64,000 nt of DNA from Xenorhabdus griffiniae (GCF_037265215.1 NZ_CP147737.1:3876001-3940000), one strand, 5' to 3'; positions 28,812 through 37,785 are shown, counted from the first letter of the stretch. The notes: a model not told the origin generated them from the letters alone. A program made the numbers and translations.

Positions 28812-29390
28812 ATGGGTGTATCTCTTTCTAAAGGCGGTAACGTTTCTCTGAGCAAAGAAGCGCCAAGCATGAAAAACGTTCTGATCGGTCTCGGCTGGGA
28901 CGCTCGTGCTACTGACGGACAAGACTTTGACCTGGATGCCTCAGCTTTCTTGCTGGCCGCAAACGGCAAAGTACGTGGTGATGCAGATTTCATTTTCTAC
29001 AACAATCTGAAATCGGCTGACGGCTCCATCATGCACACTGGCGACAACCGTACCGGTGAAGGGGATGGCGATGACGAATCACTGAAAATCAAACTGGATC
29101 AAGTTCCTGCTGACGTAGAAAAAGTGGTGTTTGTAGTAACTATCCATGATGCACAAGCTCGTCGCCAGAGCTTCGGTCAAGTTTCCGGTGCCTTCATCCG
29201 TCTGGTTAACGATGACACACAAGTTGAAGTGGCGCGCTACGACCTGACTGAAGATGCGTCTACCGAAACCGCTATGCTATTTGGTGAACTGTATCGCCAC
29301 AATGCAGAATGGAAATTCCGCGCAGTAGGCCAGGGTTATGCTGGTGGTTTGGCTTCTGTTTGTGCCCAGTATGGTATTAATGCTGCTTAA
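28812..29390 (+). CDS. terD: TerD, Ca2+-binding stress protein
   Basis: 192 residues, canonical Ter[17 protein letters not shown] at the start, [11 protein letters not shown] (~38-48), and [20 protein letters not shown] calcium-binding loop near 75-88. It is the last gene of the operon here; terE and terF, usual followers in plasmid-type ter operons, are missing, and a double hairpin follows directly. GAGGAAAT at 28801-28808 is the ribosome site. Confidence 0.95.
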   Translation: MGVSLSKGGNVSLSKEAPSMKNVLIGLGWDARATDGQDFDLDASAFLLAANGKVRGDADFIFYNNLKSADGSIMHTGDNRTGEGDGDDESLKIKLDQVPADVEKVVFVVTIHDAQARRQSFGQVSGAFIRLVNDDTQVEVARYDLTEDASTETAMLFGELYRHNAEWKFRAVGQGYAGGLASVCAQYGINAA

Positions 29391-29413
29391 TTTGGATATG
29401 ATCCAATTAAGCA

Positions 29414-29478
29414 TTTCAGTGTACATGCACTGAAACTAAAAGCCCTGCTGATATTATCAAGCAGGGCTTTTTTGTTGC
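29414..29478 (+). terminator. Double hairpin terminator of the ter operon
   Basis: A first hairpin (TTTCAGTG 29414-29421 with CACTGAAA 29428-29435) is followed by a 10-bp GC-rich stem (AAGCCCTGCT 29440-29449 with AGCAGGGCTT 29460-29469) ending in TTTTTTG. The second is a textbook intrinsic terminator. Confidence 0.9.
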
Positions 29479-29605
29479 CTTATCTATTTGTTTATCATCC
29501 ATTACTCACAAATTGATCGCTGGAAATCTGGAGTTATCATGGGGATATCTCAGCCATTTTAATTCGAAAAAATTTTGGAATATGTTTTATTTTAATATTT
29601 CTATT

Positions 29606-29710
29606 TATACGCATTAAACTTCAAGTTGCCATTTACAACACGATATGAAACGTGATTTCTCCCCGCTTCGTGGGGAGAAATCACACGCATCTTGAAGTTA
29701 GATTGGTATA
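29606..29710. repeat. Dispersed palindromic repeat, copy E
   Basis: Full 105-bp copy nearly identical to copy D (a handful of differences) and in the same orientation. The 621-bp gap between terD and the SymE-like gene otherwise holds the ter terminator and AT-rich sequence with no gene visible at 29711-30011. Confidence 0.92.
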
Positions 29711-30011
29711 AGATTATTGAGCATTTTTACAACATATAATATCAATATTTATAAATAGGCATAGGATAAAAAATATAATCTATCAAAGAAACCACAGGCT
29801 AAAATATTTTATTCATGCCTTTGATAACCCAGAAAATAACATAATTACTTGCAAAGTAATTTTTTGCTCTAACATTAGAGATGCATTTCAAAATGGATAA
29901 ATATCCAGTTATTTTTTGCGAGTTGCTTCGCAAAGAGCGACATTACCAATGGCATATTAGCCAACTAACCGTTAGGGTAGATATTGATTATCAACAATGA
30001 ATACTATTTAG

Positions 30012-30449
30012 ATGAAAAAAACGTATGAATTAGCGGTGCAATGCGGACAAAGTGCTGATAGAGTATCGCAATATATCCATAACACAAGGAATGTCCAAAT
30101 GAGCCTTCATGTTTCATTTCGCTATTCTGACATTGGCTTTCCTGAATTAATACTGAACGGCAGTGCACTCAGCGATGCTGGATTTACCGCAAATGAATTA
30201 TTTCATATCTCACAGTTTTCCAATGGCGTTATTATTTCTCTTGTTGATCCTCACACAGATTTAGCCAATTTAATTAACGAAGTGGAAAATAACCCATACC
30301 AGGGAATTGATAATATTCGTGAAAATGGGGAACTTTACATTGCGGGGGACTGGCTAACCATCAGCAATTTAGTGGAACAACCTATTAACATTGAAATACA
30401 ACCTGATAAAATTATTCTAAAACCGAAACTGATGGAAATATTAGCATAA
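30012..30449 (+). CDS. SymE-like (AbrB-fold) protein with two tandem repeats
   Basis: 145 residues. Two stretches resemble the swapped-hairpin AbrB/SymE fold: residues ~45-82 (PELILNGSALSDAGF then NGVIISLVDP) and ~108-140 (YIAGDWLTISNLV then DKIILKPK). SymE is an SOS-induced toxin of E. coli controlled by the antisense RNA SymR, and similar proteins are frequent in Photorhabdus and Xenorhabdus. The usual SymE N-terminal RNA-recognition part is shorter here. Whether it is toxic or has an antisense partner cannot be told from the sequence alone. Confidence 0.6.
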   Translation: MKKTYELAVQCGQSADRVSQYIHNTRNVQMSLHVSFRYSDIGFPELILNGSALSDAGFTANELFHISQFSNGVIISLVDPHTDLANLINEVENNPYQGIDNIRENGELYIAGDWLTISNLVEQPINIEIQPDKIILKPKLMEILA

Positions 30450-30577
30450 AATCATGTGTCACGATAAAAATAGCTTTCCATTAATTAGCCGGAAAGAAAT
30501 ATTAAGAAGAATTCCGGCTTTTATATTATCTGATATTAAATACCATCTGATTTAAACGGCACTTTGGGCTCTATAAA

Positions 30578-31324
30578 CTATTTTCCACCAGCCAAATCAA
30601 TAAAATTGCCTGTAACATACGACGATTCATCAGACAGCAGCCATGCAATGGCCTGAGCAACTTCTTCCGGTTGTCCACCCCGTTTCATAGGCAAAGAATC
30701 TTTGATCCTTTCAACGCGTTCAGGCTCTCCAGCATCGGCATGCATTTCGGTATAGATGAATCCAGGGCGCACAGCATTTACCCTGATCCCCTGCGCAGCT
30801 ACCTCTTGCGCCAACCCAATTGTCAGTGTATCAATGGCCCCTTTTGATGCCGCATAATCAACGTATTCATGGGGAGAACCTAATCGAGCGGCAGCGGATG
30901 AAACATTGACGATGACACCACCTTGTCCACCGTGACGCAAAGCCATTCTTTTAACCGCTTCACGCGCACAGAGAAAGGCGCCAGTGACATTAGTGGCAAA
31001 AATTTCATTTAGCCTCTCTGCCGTCAACTGTTCAATGGTGGCTTGAGGCTTTAAGATCCCAGCATTATTCACTAGCCCAGAAATATACCCCAACTCTTTT
31101 TCCGCTCTTTGGAACAGTGCTATCACTTGCTTTTCATCCGCAATATCCACCTGAACCGCAATTGCTGACTGCCCAAGAGCACGGATCATATCCACCACTT
31201 CATAAGCACTGTCTCTGCGGTTACGATAGCCAATGCAGATATGGTGCCCCTGTTTCGCCAAGCAAATTGCTGTGGCCTTACCGATGCCACGGGAACCACC
31301 AGTAATGATCGTTACTTTTTTCAC
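30578..31324 (-). CDS. ygfF: SDR-family oxidoreductase, YgfF-like
   Basis: Short-chain dehydrogenase/reductase with cofactor motif TGGSRGIG near residue 8, NNAG near 85 and the catalytic YxxxK in VDYAASKGA near 152. It is closely similar to E. coli YgfF throughout, including RLGSPHEYVDYAASKGAIDT-type and PGFIYTEMHA stretches. The GTG at 31324 gives 248 residues (E. coli 247) and has a GGGATGG ribosome site; an upstream ATG at 31381 would add 19 residues without similarity. NAD(P) preference and substrate are unknown. It diverges from the DUF3761-type gene. Confidence 0.85.
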   Translation of the reverse strand: MKKVTIITGGSRGIGKATAICLAKQGHHICIGYRNRRDSAYEVVDMIRALGQSAIAVQVDIADEKQVIALFQRAEKELGYISGLVNNAGILKPQATIEQLTAERLNEIFATNVTGAFLCAREAVKRMALRHGGQGGVIVNVSSAAARLGSPHEYVDYAASKGAIDTLTIGLAQEVAAQGIRVNAVRPGFIYTEMHADAGEPERVERIKDSLPMKRGGQPEEVAQAIAWLLSDESSYVTGNFIDLAGGK

Positions 31325-31455
31325 AATGCCATCCCATATTCGATTTGCGTTATTTTTTAACTCGTTATGTAAAATTTGCAATCATAACATTCAAAACTAT
31401 ACTCCAACCTGCAAGAGTCAATTTCGAGTTTCAGTACTCTAATCAGAGGAACTAT

Positions 31456-31791
31456 ATGATGAAAAGCTTGAAGTTATCAGTTGCAGCATTACTGGTGTTG
31501 TTTTCAAGTGCCACACTTGCAGCGCCAGCGGTATCAACCTCAGCCGAAGCCGCCTCAAAAACAGCAACGGCAGTAGAACAAAATGTTAAATCAGCCAAAA
31601 ACAAAGCTAATTCATTAGAGAAGAAAGTAACCAAAAAAGTAAAAAATCAAAAAGTATCAAAGAAGAAAAATAGAAATAGCTCAGCCAAAAAAGGCGCTAA
31701 TACAGCTCTTTGTAAAGATGGTAGCTATAGCAAGAGTAAATCCCGTAGAGGAGCCTGCTCTCGCCACGGTGGTGTCGCTAAATGGCTGTAA
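31456..31791 (+). CDS. Secreted Lys-rich protein with C-terminal DUF3761-type motif
   Basis: 111 residues. A signal peptide (MMKSLKLSVAALLVLFSSATLAAPA) precedes a Lys/Ala/Ser-rich, disordered middle and a C-terminal stretch ALCKDGSYSKSKSRRGACSRHGGVAKW of the DUF3761 type, with two Cys that could form a disulfide. The CAGAGGA ribosome site at 31444-31450 selects ATG 31456. The protein is probably periplasmic or exported; a possible DNA- or anion-binding role is suggested only by its very high charge. It ends in a strong terminator. Confidence 0.8.
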   Translation: MMKSLKLSVAALLVLFSSATLAAPAVSTSAEAASKTATAVEQNVKSAKNKANSLEKKVTKKVKNQKVSKKKNRNSSAKKGANTALCKDGSYSKSKSRRGACSRHGGVAKWL

Positions 31792-31817
31792 AGTTTGATT
31801 GATTTTTCATCATGCAC

Positions 31818-31848
31818 AATTAGGGAGCCAAGGCTCCCTAATTTTTTG
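31818..31848 (+). terminator. Intrinsic terminator after the DUF3761-type gene
   Basis: Perfect 12-bp stem AATTAGGGAGCC (31818-31829) with GGCTCCCTAATT (31832-31843), very short loop, then TTTTG. Confidence 0.9.
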
Positions 31849-32428
31849 AATATTTTCCATTAAATTATTCAATTATCATGCGAAAAATAAGAGAAAATTG
31901 ATTCCCCAATCAGAAATAATTTCACTATTATGGTGTTAATGGTCATATTTTCTTGAACAAGAAAACATTGCCTTTTATATTTTATAAACTTCAACTTCTC
32001 ATACTAAAATTCAGATAAAAAACTCAAAATCAGCCAGAAAAATAGATAAAAAAAACATAAACAATAAAATAATTTACAGTAACTCCAACAAAGCAAAAAT
32101 TCACATACTAACGAGAGTCAAATGAAAATTGAAAATATTTAATTAATAACGTATAGTTAAATAAAGACAATTCATCAAATCAAGTTACATAAACAGGCAA
32201 TATAACATCATAAAATATGACATAGATAACCCTGTTTACCCGATAAAATCATAATAATCATTACATTAATTTACCATACAAAGTAAAAAGTATAGATATT
32301 TGTCAGTAGGGTGCTAATATTCATTACAGAAATGAAACTTATGAATGACGAATAACAGTAGCCATATATTGTTTGCTCTGCTAATATTCGTTTAATTTTT
32401 ATCCAGAGTAATAAAAAGAGGAGAAGCA
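31849..32428. other. 580-bp AT-rich intergenic region
   Basis: Strongly AT-rich sequence with many A/T runs and no credible gene on either strand. It contains the leader of the glucosaminidase gene, whose AAGAGGAGAAG ribosome site is at 32414-32424. The composition suggests an H-NS-bound region, but no defined site can be named. Confidence 0.6.
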
Positions 32429-33202
32429 ATGCCCTCTCTAATGATGAGGACAAATGCGGTCTTCGCTTTCTTTATCTCATTAATCTTTATCGGTCTGAGC
32501 CATGCCTCGACCAGTACCTCAAAAGTGCAAGAGTATTCTCACAATGGCATACAGATAAGTTTGCCTGATTTGCGACAATACCCTTCAGGTACACCTCGGA
32601 AGAAAGCGTTTTTAAATATTATTGTCCCTGTAATTGTTCAACATAATCAAAAGATTATGCAAGACCGCAAATGGCTCCTGTCACACCAAAAGAATCATCA
32701 TTGGTCTGTACAGGATAGTTACCGATTGAAAAAGATCTGCATGGATTACAAAATGACCTGCAATTCGCCAAGACAGGTTAATTGGAACAAGTTATTAAGT
32801 CGGGTTGATATTATTCCCACCCATTTTGTTGCCACTCAAGCAGCGGCTGAATCGGGTTGGGGAACGTCAGAACTTGCCAAAAAAAATAATAATCTGTTTG
32901 GAATGCGCTGTAGCGCTTGCAACAATACGAAAGGAAAAGTCAAAGGTTATTCAGTTTACCCTACTGTTAATGCTTCCGTCGTTGCTTATATGAAAAACCT
33001 GAATACACACCGTGCTTATGAGTCACTGCGTTCTTCACGTGCAACGCAGAGAACAACTCAGGAGCCGCTGAATATCAGTAAGCTGATTGATAATCTTAAT
33101 GGTTATTCTGAGCTGGGATCTGCCTATAATCGCTATTTACATCGGGTATTTAATCGCAACAAGGATCTGATCTCACAAGCGCAAGAATTGGCTATCCAAT
33201 AA
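32429..33202 (+). CDS. Bax-type glucosaminidase
   Basis: 257-residue exported protein with an N-terminal signal segment (residues ~1-27, AVFAFFISLIFIGLSHAS) and a glucosaminidase domain (~115-250). The catalytic Glu lies in TQAAAESGWGTS near residue 140, followed by the NNLFGMRCSAC motif. The family cleaves the glycan strands of peptidoglycan; E. coli Bax is the closest well-known relative, although its function is poorly defined. A perfect AGGAGA site precedes the start. It lies immediately before the acyltransferase operon, which also modifies the envelope. Confidence 0.85.
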   Translation: MPSLMMRTNAVFAFFISLIFIGLSHASTSTSKVQEYSHNGIQISLPDLRQYPSGTPRKKAFLNIIVPVIVQHNQKIMQDRKWLLSHQKNHHWSVQDSYRLKKICMDYKMTCNSPRQVNWNKLLSRVDIIPTHFVATQAAAESGWGTSELAKKNNNLFGMRCSACNNTKGKVKGYSVYPTVNASVVAYMKNLNTHRAYESLRSSRATQRTTQEPLNISKLIDNLNGYSELGSAYNRYLHRVFNRNKDLISQAQELAIQ

Positions 33203-33217
33203 CACTTCCCTCAACAA

Positions 33218-33252
33218 TCCACATTGTATTAATTACAATGTGGACTCTTTTT
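33218..33252 (+). terminator. Intrinsic terminator after the glucosaminidase gene
   Basis: Perfect 11-bp stem TCCACATTGTA (33218-33228) with its complement at 33234-33244 then CTCTTTTTT. It separates the gene from the MBOAT operon. Confidence 0.9.
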
Positions 33253-33362
33253 TAGAATCTGTCTTTGTATTATCTACTGTAAATATCGACAAATTCCATA
33301 CTATAATGCACTTCAGAATTACATTCTTTCTCCCAACGATAAATGCTTAACCAGAGCCTAAT

Positions 33363-34784
33363 ATGAATTTCTTCTCTTTTGAGTTCCTTGGATCGTTTGT
33401 TATTCTGCTGGTTGTCTATTGGCTTTTACAAAAAACGCCCAGACTACAGAATGGCGTGTTAATTTTAGCGAGTTATTTATTTGTATTCTCTTTTGCCGCG
33501 AAGTTCGCCTACATTTTATTCGCCTATACCCTGTTTATTTACTTTTTGGCAAATGTTCTTAGTCGTTATTTATCTAATAAGATGATATTTACACTACTGA
33601 CATTCGGGATCTTTGGCTGTTTCACTGTTTTCAAATATTACTCTTTCTTTCAAGAGTCGATTCAACACGTATTGGCTAATGCTGGGATCAACGTGGAACT
33701 CCCCGTCCTTGAATTGCTGATACCACTGGGATTGTCATTTTATGCGTTCCATTCGGTCAGCTATGTTGTATCGGTATGCAAGAAAGAGCTGCCTGCCGCA
33801 CCACTGTATGATGTCATATTGTATCTTTGCTTTTTTCCCAGCATTGTCGCCGGACCGATTAATCGAGCCAAAGATTTTCTGCCACAGATTCAGGCAACGT
33901 CGAGAATGGTACTGGAACCATTGAAGGCGCTATTGTTGATTGCTATCGCCATCGTAAAACTCTTTTTACTCAGCGCTACGCTCTCTGAGTATCTCGTGAA
34001 TCCCGTTTTTGAAGATCCGATTAGCCATCATGCAGGGCAAGTCCTTGTGGCAATTTATGCTTATGCCTGGAATATCTACTTTAACTTTTCCGGCTATACC
34101 GACCTTGTCACAGGTATCGCTCTGCTATTAGGTTACCGAGTGCCACGCAATTTTGATGCCCCTTATTTGGCTGAAAACTTACAGGTATTTTGGCGTCGCT
34201 GGCATATCAGCCTGTCAACATTCATCCGTGATTATGTCTACATTCCATTAGGTGGTAACAAAAAAGGCGTATTCCGCAAGAACCTGAATATGTTCACCGC
34301 TATGGTAATTTCTGGCCTATGGCATGGTGCAGGTCTTAGTTTTATTATCTGGGGCGCTATTCATGGATTAGGGTTAATTCTGCAAAATATTAAAAATGCC
34401 CTGCTCCCTGTGGCAAAGAAACAGAGGGAACCACAAGCCAGAAGTCCACTTGCATTATTTTTATCTCGTGTTGTGACGTTCCATTTTGTTTGCTTTGCAT
34501 GGATCTTTTTCCGTAGCCCAACGTTTAATGATGCGCTGGCGGTATTAAATCAACTGTTCTCTGGCGACACATTTTCATCCCTGTTATCCAGCAGTTCGCT
34601 ATTAATGGTTTTCTGGGGTTCCTTTATTATCTACCCTTGGTTGGTGAATTTCAGACACAAAATTGAAAAAAACTATAACCTGATTTCCTGGGTTTATTAC
34701 CCAATTCCCTTAGCCCTGATCCTCACTTTGGTATTTATTTTGTCACCTTCAGGAATGCCAGGATTTATCTATGCCAACTTCTGA
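33363..34784 (+). CDS. MBOAT-family O-acyltransferase (AlgI/PatA-like)
   Basis: 473-residue polytopic inner-membrane protein. The MBOAT signature is clear: FWRRWHISLSTFIRDYVYIPLGGN near residues 277-300, and SGLWHGAGLSFIIWGAIHGLG near 319-339 with the invariant His in WHGAG. Such proteins bring an acyl group across the membrane for transfer to a polysaccharide or peptidoglycan by a partner SGNH enzyme. Its last 14 bp overlap the next gene, an SGNH hydrolase, so the two are tightly coupled. Alginate-type enzymes are less likely because alginate genes are absent. Confidence 0.88.
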   Translation: MNFFSFEFLGSFVILLVVYWLLQKTPRLQNGVLILASYLFVFSFAAKFAYILFAYTLFIYFLANVLSRYLSNKMIFTLLTFGIFGCFTVFKYYSFFQESIQHVLANAGINVELPVLELLIPLGLSFYAFHSVSYVVSVCKKELPAAPLYDVILYLCFFPSIVAGPINRAKDFLPQIQATSRMVLEPLKALLLIAIAIVKLFLLSATLSEYLVNPVFEDPISHHAGQVLVAIYAYAWNIYFNFSGYTDLVTGIALLLGYRVPRNFDAPYLAENLQVFWRRWHISLSTFIRDYVYIPLGGNKKGVFRKNLNMFTAMVISGLWHGAGLSFIIWGAIHGLGLILQNIKNALLPVAKKQREPQARSPLALFLSRVVTFHFVCFAWIFFRSPTFNDALAVLNQLFSGDTFSSLLSSSSLLMVFWGSFIIYPWLVNFRHKIEKNYNLISWVYYPIPLALILTLVFILSPSGMPGFIYANF

Positions 34785-35907
34785 ATTTACCTCTAACCTT
34801 AAAAAAGTCGGACAAGTGATTTGTGCCGTGGCATTAACCAGCTTAATGTTAATTTGGCTTAATCAAGGTTCGTTAGATAATTTCTGGCAACAGAAATATC
34901 ACCGCAACAGTCCCTGGACATCTCTCAAGGGGGAACCATGGTGGGATCTGGGGAATAATGTGCAGCAAGGCTCCATTGCTGCCAGTAAAACTTTTATGGC
35001 ATATGCGCAGGGTAAATATCAGGTCACTCCGTCATCAGCCATGAATATTGATAACCGGCAAACAGTATTTCCTCCTGATTTTCAGGTTGGCTTGCGTTTT
35101 CTTGAAGGTTACGTGTATCCCATCGAAAACCTCTCTTTCACCTTTCCTGAACTACTGAACAAAAATATTAAACTCGTTCAGTCTTCTTTACCGCCAAATA
35201 GTTCAGTAGAAAATCCGCTTGTTGAAATTGTCCAGAAAACCCATGCGAATTTGGGCGTAAAAGATAAGGTGTTATTTGCCGGTGATTCAATGATGCAGGG
35301 CGTAGCCCCACATTTAAAACGTCGACTGTTTCAGCAATATGGCATATCCAGTATTAACTTGAGTAAACAAAGTACAGGGTTGTCTTATCCTGGCTTCTTT
35401 GATTGGCCAAAAACGATTAACGATGCATTGAGGACTCACCCTGACATTAAGTTGGTAATGATATTTTTAGGTCCAAATGATCCATGGGATATTCCTTCAG
35501 GACACGGAGGCCCTTATTTGAAATTCGCCAGTGAAAACTGGGAGGATCTTTATCGCCAACGAATTGAATCCATCTTAAATGACGCTCGCCAACATCAGGC
35601 TGATGTTATTTGGGTTGGACCACCGAATATGCGCCAGAAAAAACTTTCCAACAGGATGTCTTACCTTAATAAATTGTACCAAACTGAGGTAGAAAAAAAG
35701 GGAGAAATCTATGTTGCGGTTAATGATATGTTCAAATATCAGTCAGATAATTATTCAGACTATATTGGCGATGGCAGCAGCACCATCAAACTCCGCAGCG
35801 GAGACGGTATCCATTTCAGTTTGAAAGGGCAACAAACTATTGCGGATTATCTATTTTCATTGATCACATTTACTCAGGAGCCAGTTAAAGAAAATGCAAC
35901 CATTTAA
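34771..35907 (+). CDS. SGNH/GDSL hydrolase, DUF459-type, membrane anchored
   Basis: 378 residues with an N-terminal membrane anchor (~12-30, ICAVALTSLMLIWL) and a periplasmic SGNH domain. Catalytic block I is FAGDSMMQG (Ser ~172), block III is FLGPNDPWD, and block V is GDGIHFSLKG near 345 with the Asp and His. It overlaps the MBOAT gene by 14 bp and the following lipoprotein by 14 bp. By analogy to PatB-type partners it may transfer the acyl group delivered by the MBOAT protein; a deacylase role is equally possible. Confidence 0.82.
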   Translation: MPTSEFTSNLKKVGQVICAVALTSLMLIWLNQGSLDNFWQQKYHRNSPWTSLKGEPWWDLGNNVQQGSIAASKTFMAYAQGKYQVTPSSAMNIDNRQTVFPPDFQVGLRFLEGYVYPIENLSFTFPELLNKNIKLVQSSLPPNSSVENPLVEIVQKTHANLGVKDKVLFAGDSMMQGVAPHLKRRLFQQYGISSINLSKQSTGLSYPGFFDWPKTINDALRTHPDIKLVMIFLGPNDPWDIPSGHGGPYLKFASENWEDLYRQRIESILNDARQHQADVIWVGPPNMRQKKLSNRMSYLNKLYQTEVEKKGEIYVAVNDMFKYQSDNYSDYIGDGSSTIKLRSGDGIHFSLKGQQTIADYLFSLITFTQEPVKENATI

Positions 35908-37102
35908 CATGTTCCGCAGATTTTATCGGATAGTGGGTGCAAGTCTGGCTATCGCGCTCTCAATAAGCTTGTTATCGTGCAAGGGGGAAAAATCGCAGCC
36001 TGCATCGGAGCTCCAAGCAACACATATATATCGTCAACAACAATTGACGAATTTTGGTGATCCCAATTTCACGCTATTAACAGATAAATTACGTCACAGC
36101 GATACTCGCCAACTCCATTTTGTACAATTGGGTGATTCACACACGGCTGCCGATTTCTTTACCGGTAAGTTACGCAGTTTATTACAGAATCATTATGGTG
36201 ACGCAGGGCCAGGTTTTATTCCTCCAATGAGCATTCCTGGTCAGCGTAACGCCTTAATACAATTCTCTGAGGATAAAACCGGTTGGTGGCTTTCCAGCAG
36301 CCGCAAGGAAAATCGGGCTGATTATCCATTGGGTGGGTTTATCGCCATTCCCGAAAGTACCAGGAGTGCGATACAAATCAAGTCTTCCTCTGCTCGTGGC
36401 GAATACTGGTTGAGTGCACTCTATCAATCCCATACAGCGACTCAAATCAAAATGCCATTTACCACCATAGAGTTACCCGCAACACAAAGTGAATGGCATT
36501 TCTCACCAGAACAGAGCGTCAATTTCCCCATCAATCTCTATCCACAGGATACACAATTGAAAATCGGCGGCTGGCTGATAAAGCGTCAAACCCCTGGCAT
36601 TATGTTATCTGCATTGGGGATTAATGGCGCCACTATTAATATGCTGGATAAATGGCAACCGCAATGGATTAATACGCTGGCACAGATAAAACCGGATATG
36701 GTTTTTCTCGCCTATGGGACCAATGAAGCCTTTAACGATTCATTGGATTTGGTTGCTTATCAGAAGGATTTGACAGCTAAAATACAAGAGATCCGCAGAG
36801 CCATACCGCAAGCCGTTATCCTGCTGATTGGGCCGAATGATTCGCTAAAAAATAAAACTGCGGCAAGCTGTGAAGAGCAGCAACCTGCCTTACTTGATCA
36901 TGTGATTCAGATCCAACAAACCGTTGCCAAACAACAGCACACCCTGTTTTGGGATTGGCGGGAATATATGGGGGGGCCATGTTCGATCAGAGGATGGGAA
37001 CAACAAAACCTCGCTCGTCCTGATTACATTCACCTTTCCGCAGACGGTTATGAACGCAGTGCCGAAGCGCTTTATACGCAGTTTATGGCATTGATTGAAT
37101 AG
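35894..37102 (+). CDS. SGNH-hydrolase lipoprotein (Ape1/PatB-like)
   Basis: 402 residues. A lipoprotein signal with lipobox LLSC (Cys ~29) is followed by an SGNH domain: block I VQLGDSHTAADFF (Ser ~82), AYGTNEAF as block III and the C-terminal DYIHLSADGY with Asp and His. The GDSHTA form is typical of peptidoglycan O-acetylesterase/acetyltransferase families. The gene overlaps the preceding SGNH gene by 14 bp. Together with the MBOAT gene this gives a three-gene set of transporter, transferase and esterase. Confidence 0.82.
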   Translation: MQPFNMFRRFYRIVGASLAIALSISLLSCKGEKSQPASELQATHIYRQQQLTNFGDPNFTLLTDKLRHSDTRQLHFVQLGDSHTAADFFTGKLRSLLQNHYGDAGPGFIPPMSIPGQRNALIQFSEDKTGWWLSSSRKENRADYPLGGFIAIPESTRSAIQIKSSSARGEYWLSALYQSHTATQIKMPFTTIELPATQSEWHFSPEQSVNFPINLYPQDTQLKIGGWLIKRQTPGIMLSALGINGATINMLDKWQPQWINTLAQIKPDMVFLAYGTNEAFNDSLDLVAYQKDLTAKIQEIRRAIPQAVILLIGPNDSLKNKTAASCEEQQPALLDHVIQIQQTVAKQQHTLFWDWREYMGGPCSIRGWEQQNLARPDYIHLSADGYERSAEALYTQFMALIE

Positions 37103-37141
37103 TGCCCTATGTAAGTCGTAACAGTTTTTAAATAAAGCGGT

Positions 37142-37201
37142 TATACCAATCTCCCTGCATAGCAGGAGATATAAAACGCATCTTGAAAAGCGATTGGTAT
37201 A
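37142..37201. repeat. Dispersed palindromic repeat, copy F (degenerate)
   Basis: 60-bp internally rearranged copy: TATACCAATC at the left and GATTGGTATA at the right now form true inverted ends, with CTCCCTGCATAGCAGGAG as the remaining centre. It lies between the SGNH operon and the antitoxin module. Confidence 0.7.
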
Positions 37202-37287
37202 TTAGTGATTGCGGTTGGTAAGCGAGCAGGAAATAAGATTTATTTAGCAGCTAATGAACGTGGATAACACGGGGAATCGTGTAAAAC

Positions 37288-37336
37288 AGCACCTTATGAT
37301 GGATAAGGTGCCATGAAAAATCGCTTAAAAAGGCTT
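37288..37336. repeat. Direct repeat 1 flanking the antitoxin module (duplicated gntU terminator)
   Basis: A hairpin GCACCTTAT (37289-37297)/ATAAGGTGC (37303-37311) plus the 25 bases following it match the sequence at 37794-37845 next to gntU almost exactly outside the loop. On the minus strand the hairpin is followed by TGTTTTAC and can terminate the antitoxin gene. Confidence 0.85.
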
Positions 37337-37376
37337 TAACATACCACCATTGCGATTAATACTGATATGCAACAGC

Positions 37377-37673
37377 TTAATTCGTACCGGAAAGTGCTGG
37401 CAATACATGTTCAGGATCACGTTCAATAGCGCGCAAAAGTGCTTTTGCAGGACCTGTAGGCTGGCGGCGTCCTTGTTCCCAATTTCTCAATGTATCAACA
37501 TTCACTGAAATCAGTTTTGCAAATCCAGTTTGGGACAATCCCGTCGATTGTCGAATCTTCTTGACTTGCACAGCTACCACATGTGTTTCACGCGAAGGTT
37601 CACGAGTACCATCAATAATTTCATTCATTTGCGTCATACTTTCAGTTAGACGCTCAAACAATTTTGCATCCAT
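37377..37673 (-). CDS. NadS/HigA-like helix-turn-helix antitoxin
   Basis: 98-residue Xre-type DNA-binding protein. The HTH is at about residues 36-75 (VKKIRQSTGLSQTGFAKLISV then LRNWEQGRRQPTG), with the long N-terminal extension typical of NadS-type antitoxins. Such proteins repress their own operon and neutralise a RelE-fold mRNA endonuclease encoded just upstream. Here the upstream toxin is truncated, so the gene is an orphan. The GAGAGGTGG ribosome site lies in the end of the toxin remnant. Confidence 0.88.
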   Translation of the reverse strand: MDAKLFERLTESMTQMNEIIDGTREPSRETHVVAVQVKKIRQSTGLSQTGFAKLISVNVDTLRNWEQGRRQPTGPAKALLRAIERDPEHVLPALSGTN

Positions 37674-37775
37674 TTACCACCTCTCATTGAGATCGCGTAA
37701 TATCTTTTTCTCTTGTTCTGTTAGATTAACTTTAATCCCTTTTCTATAGAAACAACAAAACCTATGTCGAGAAGT
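37674..37775 (-). pseudogene. C-terminal remnant of a RelE/HigB-type toxin
   Basis: Immediately upstream of the antitoxin the minus strand reads FCCFYRKGIKVNLTEQEK then KILRDLNERW and stop, the style of a RelE/HigB C-terminus. The stop is directly followed by the antitoxin ATG, the arrangement of HigBA operons. No start codon or N-terminal half is present before the direct repeat at 37794, so the toxin has been cut off. Family assignment rests on the short tail and the operon layout. Confidence 0.55.
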
Positions 37776-37785
37776 TAGGAGAATT

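Noticed and set aside
33363..37102. Alginate acetylation genes (algI/algJ/algX)
   Set aside because: MBOAT plus SGNH genes resemble them, but no alginate biosynthesis genes are nearby and the third protein has the GDSHTA form of peptidoglycan-type esterases.
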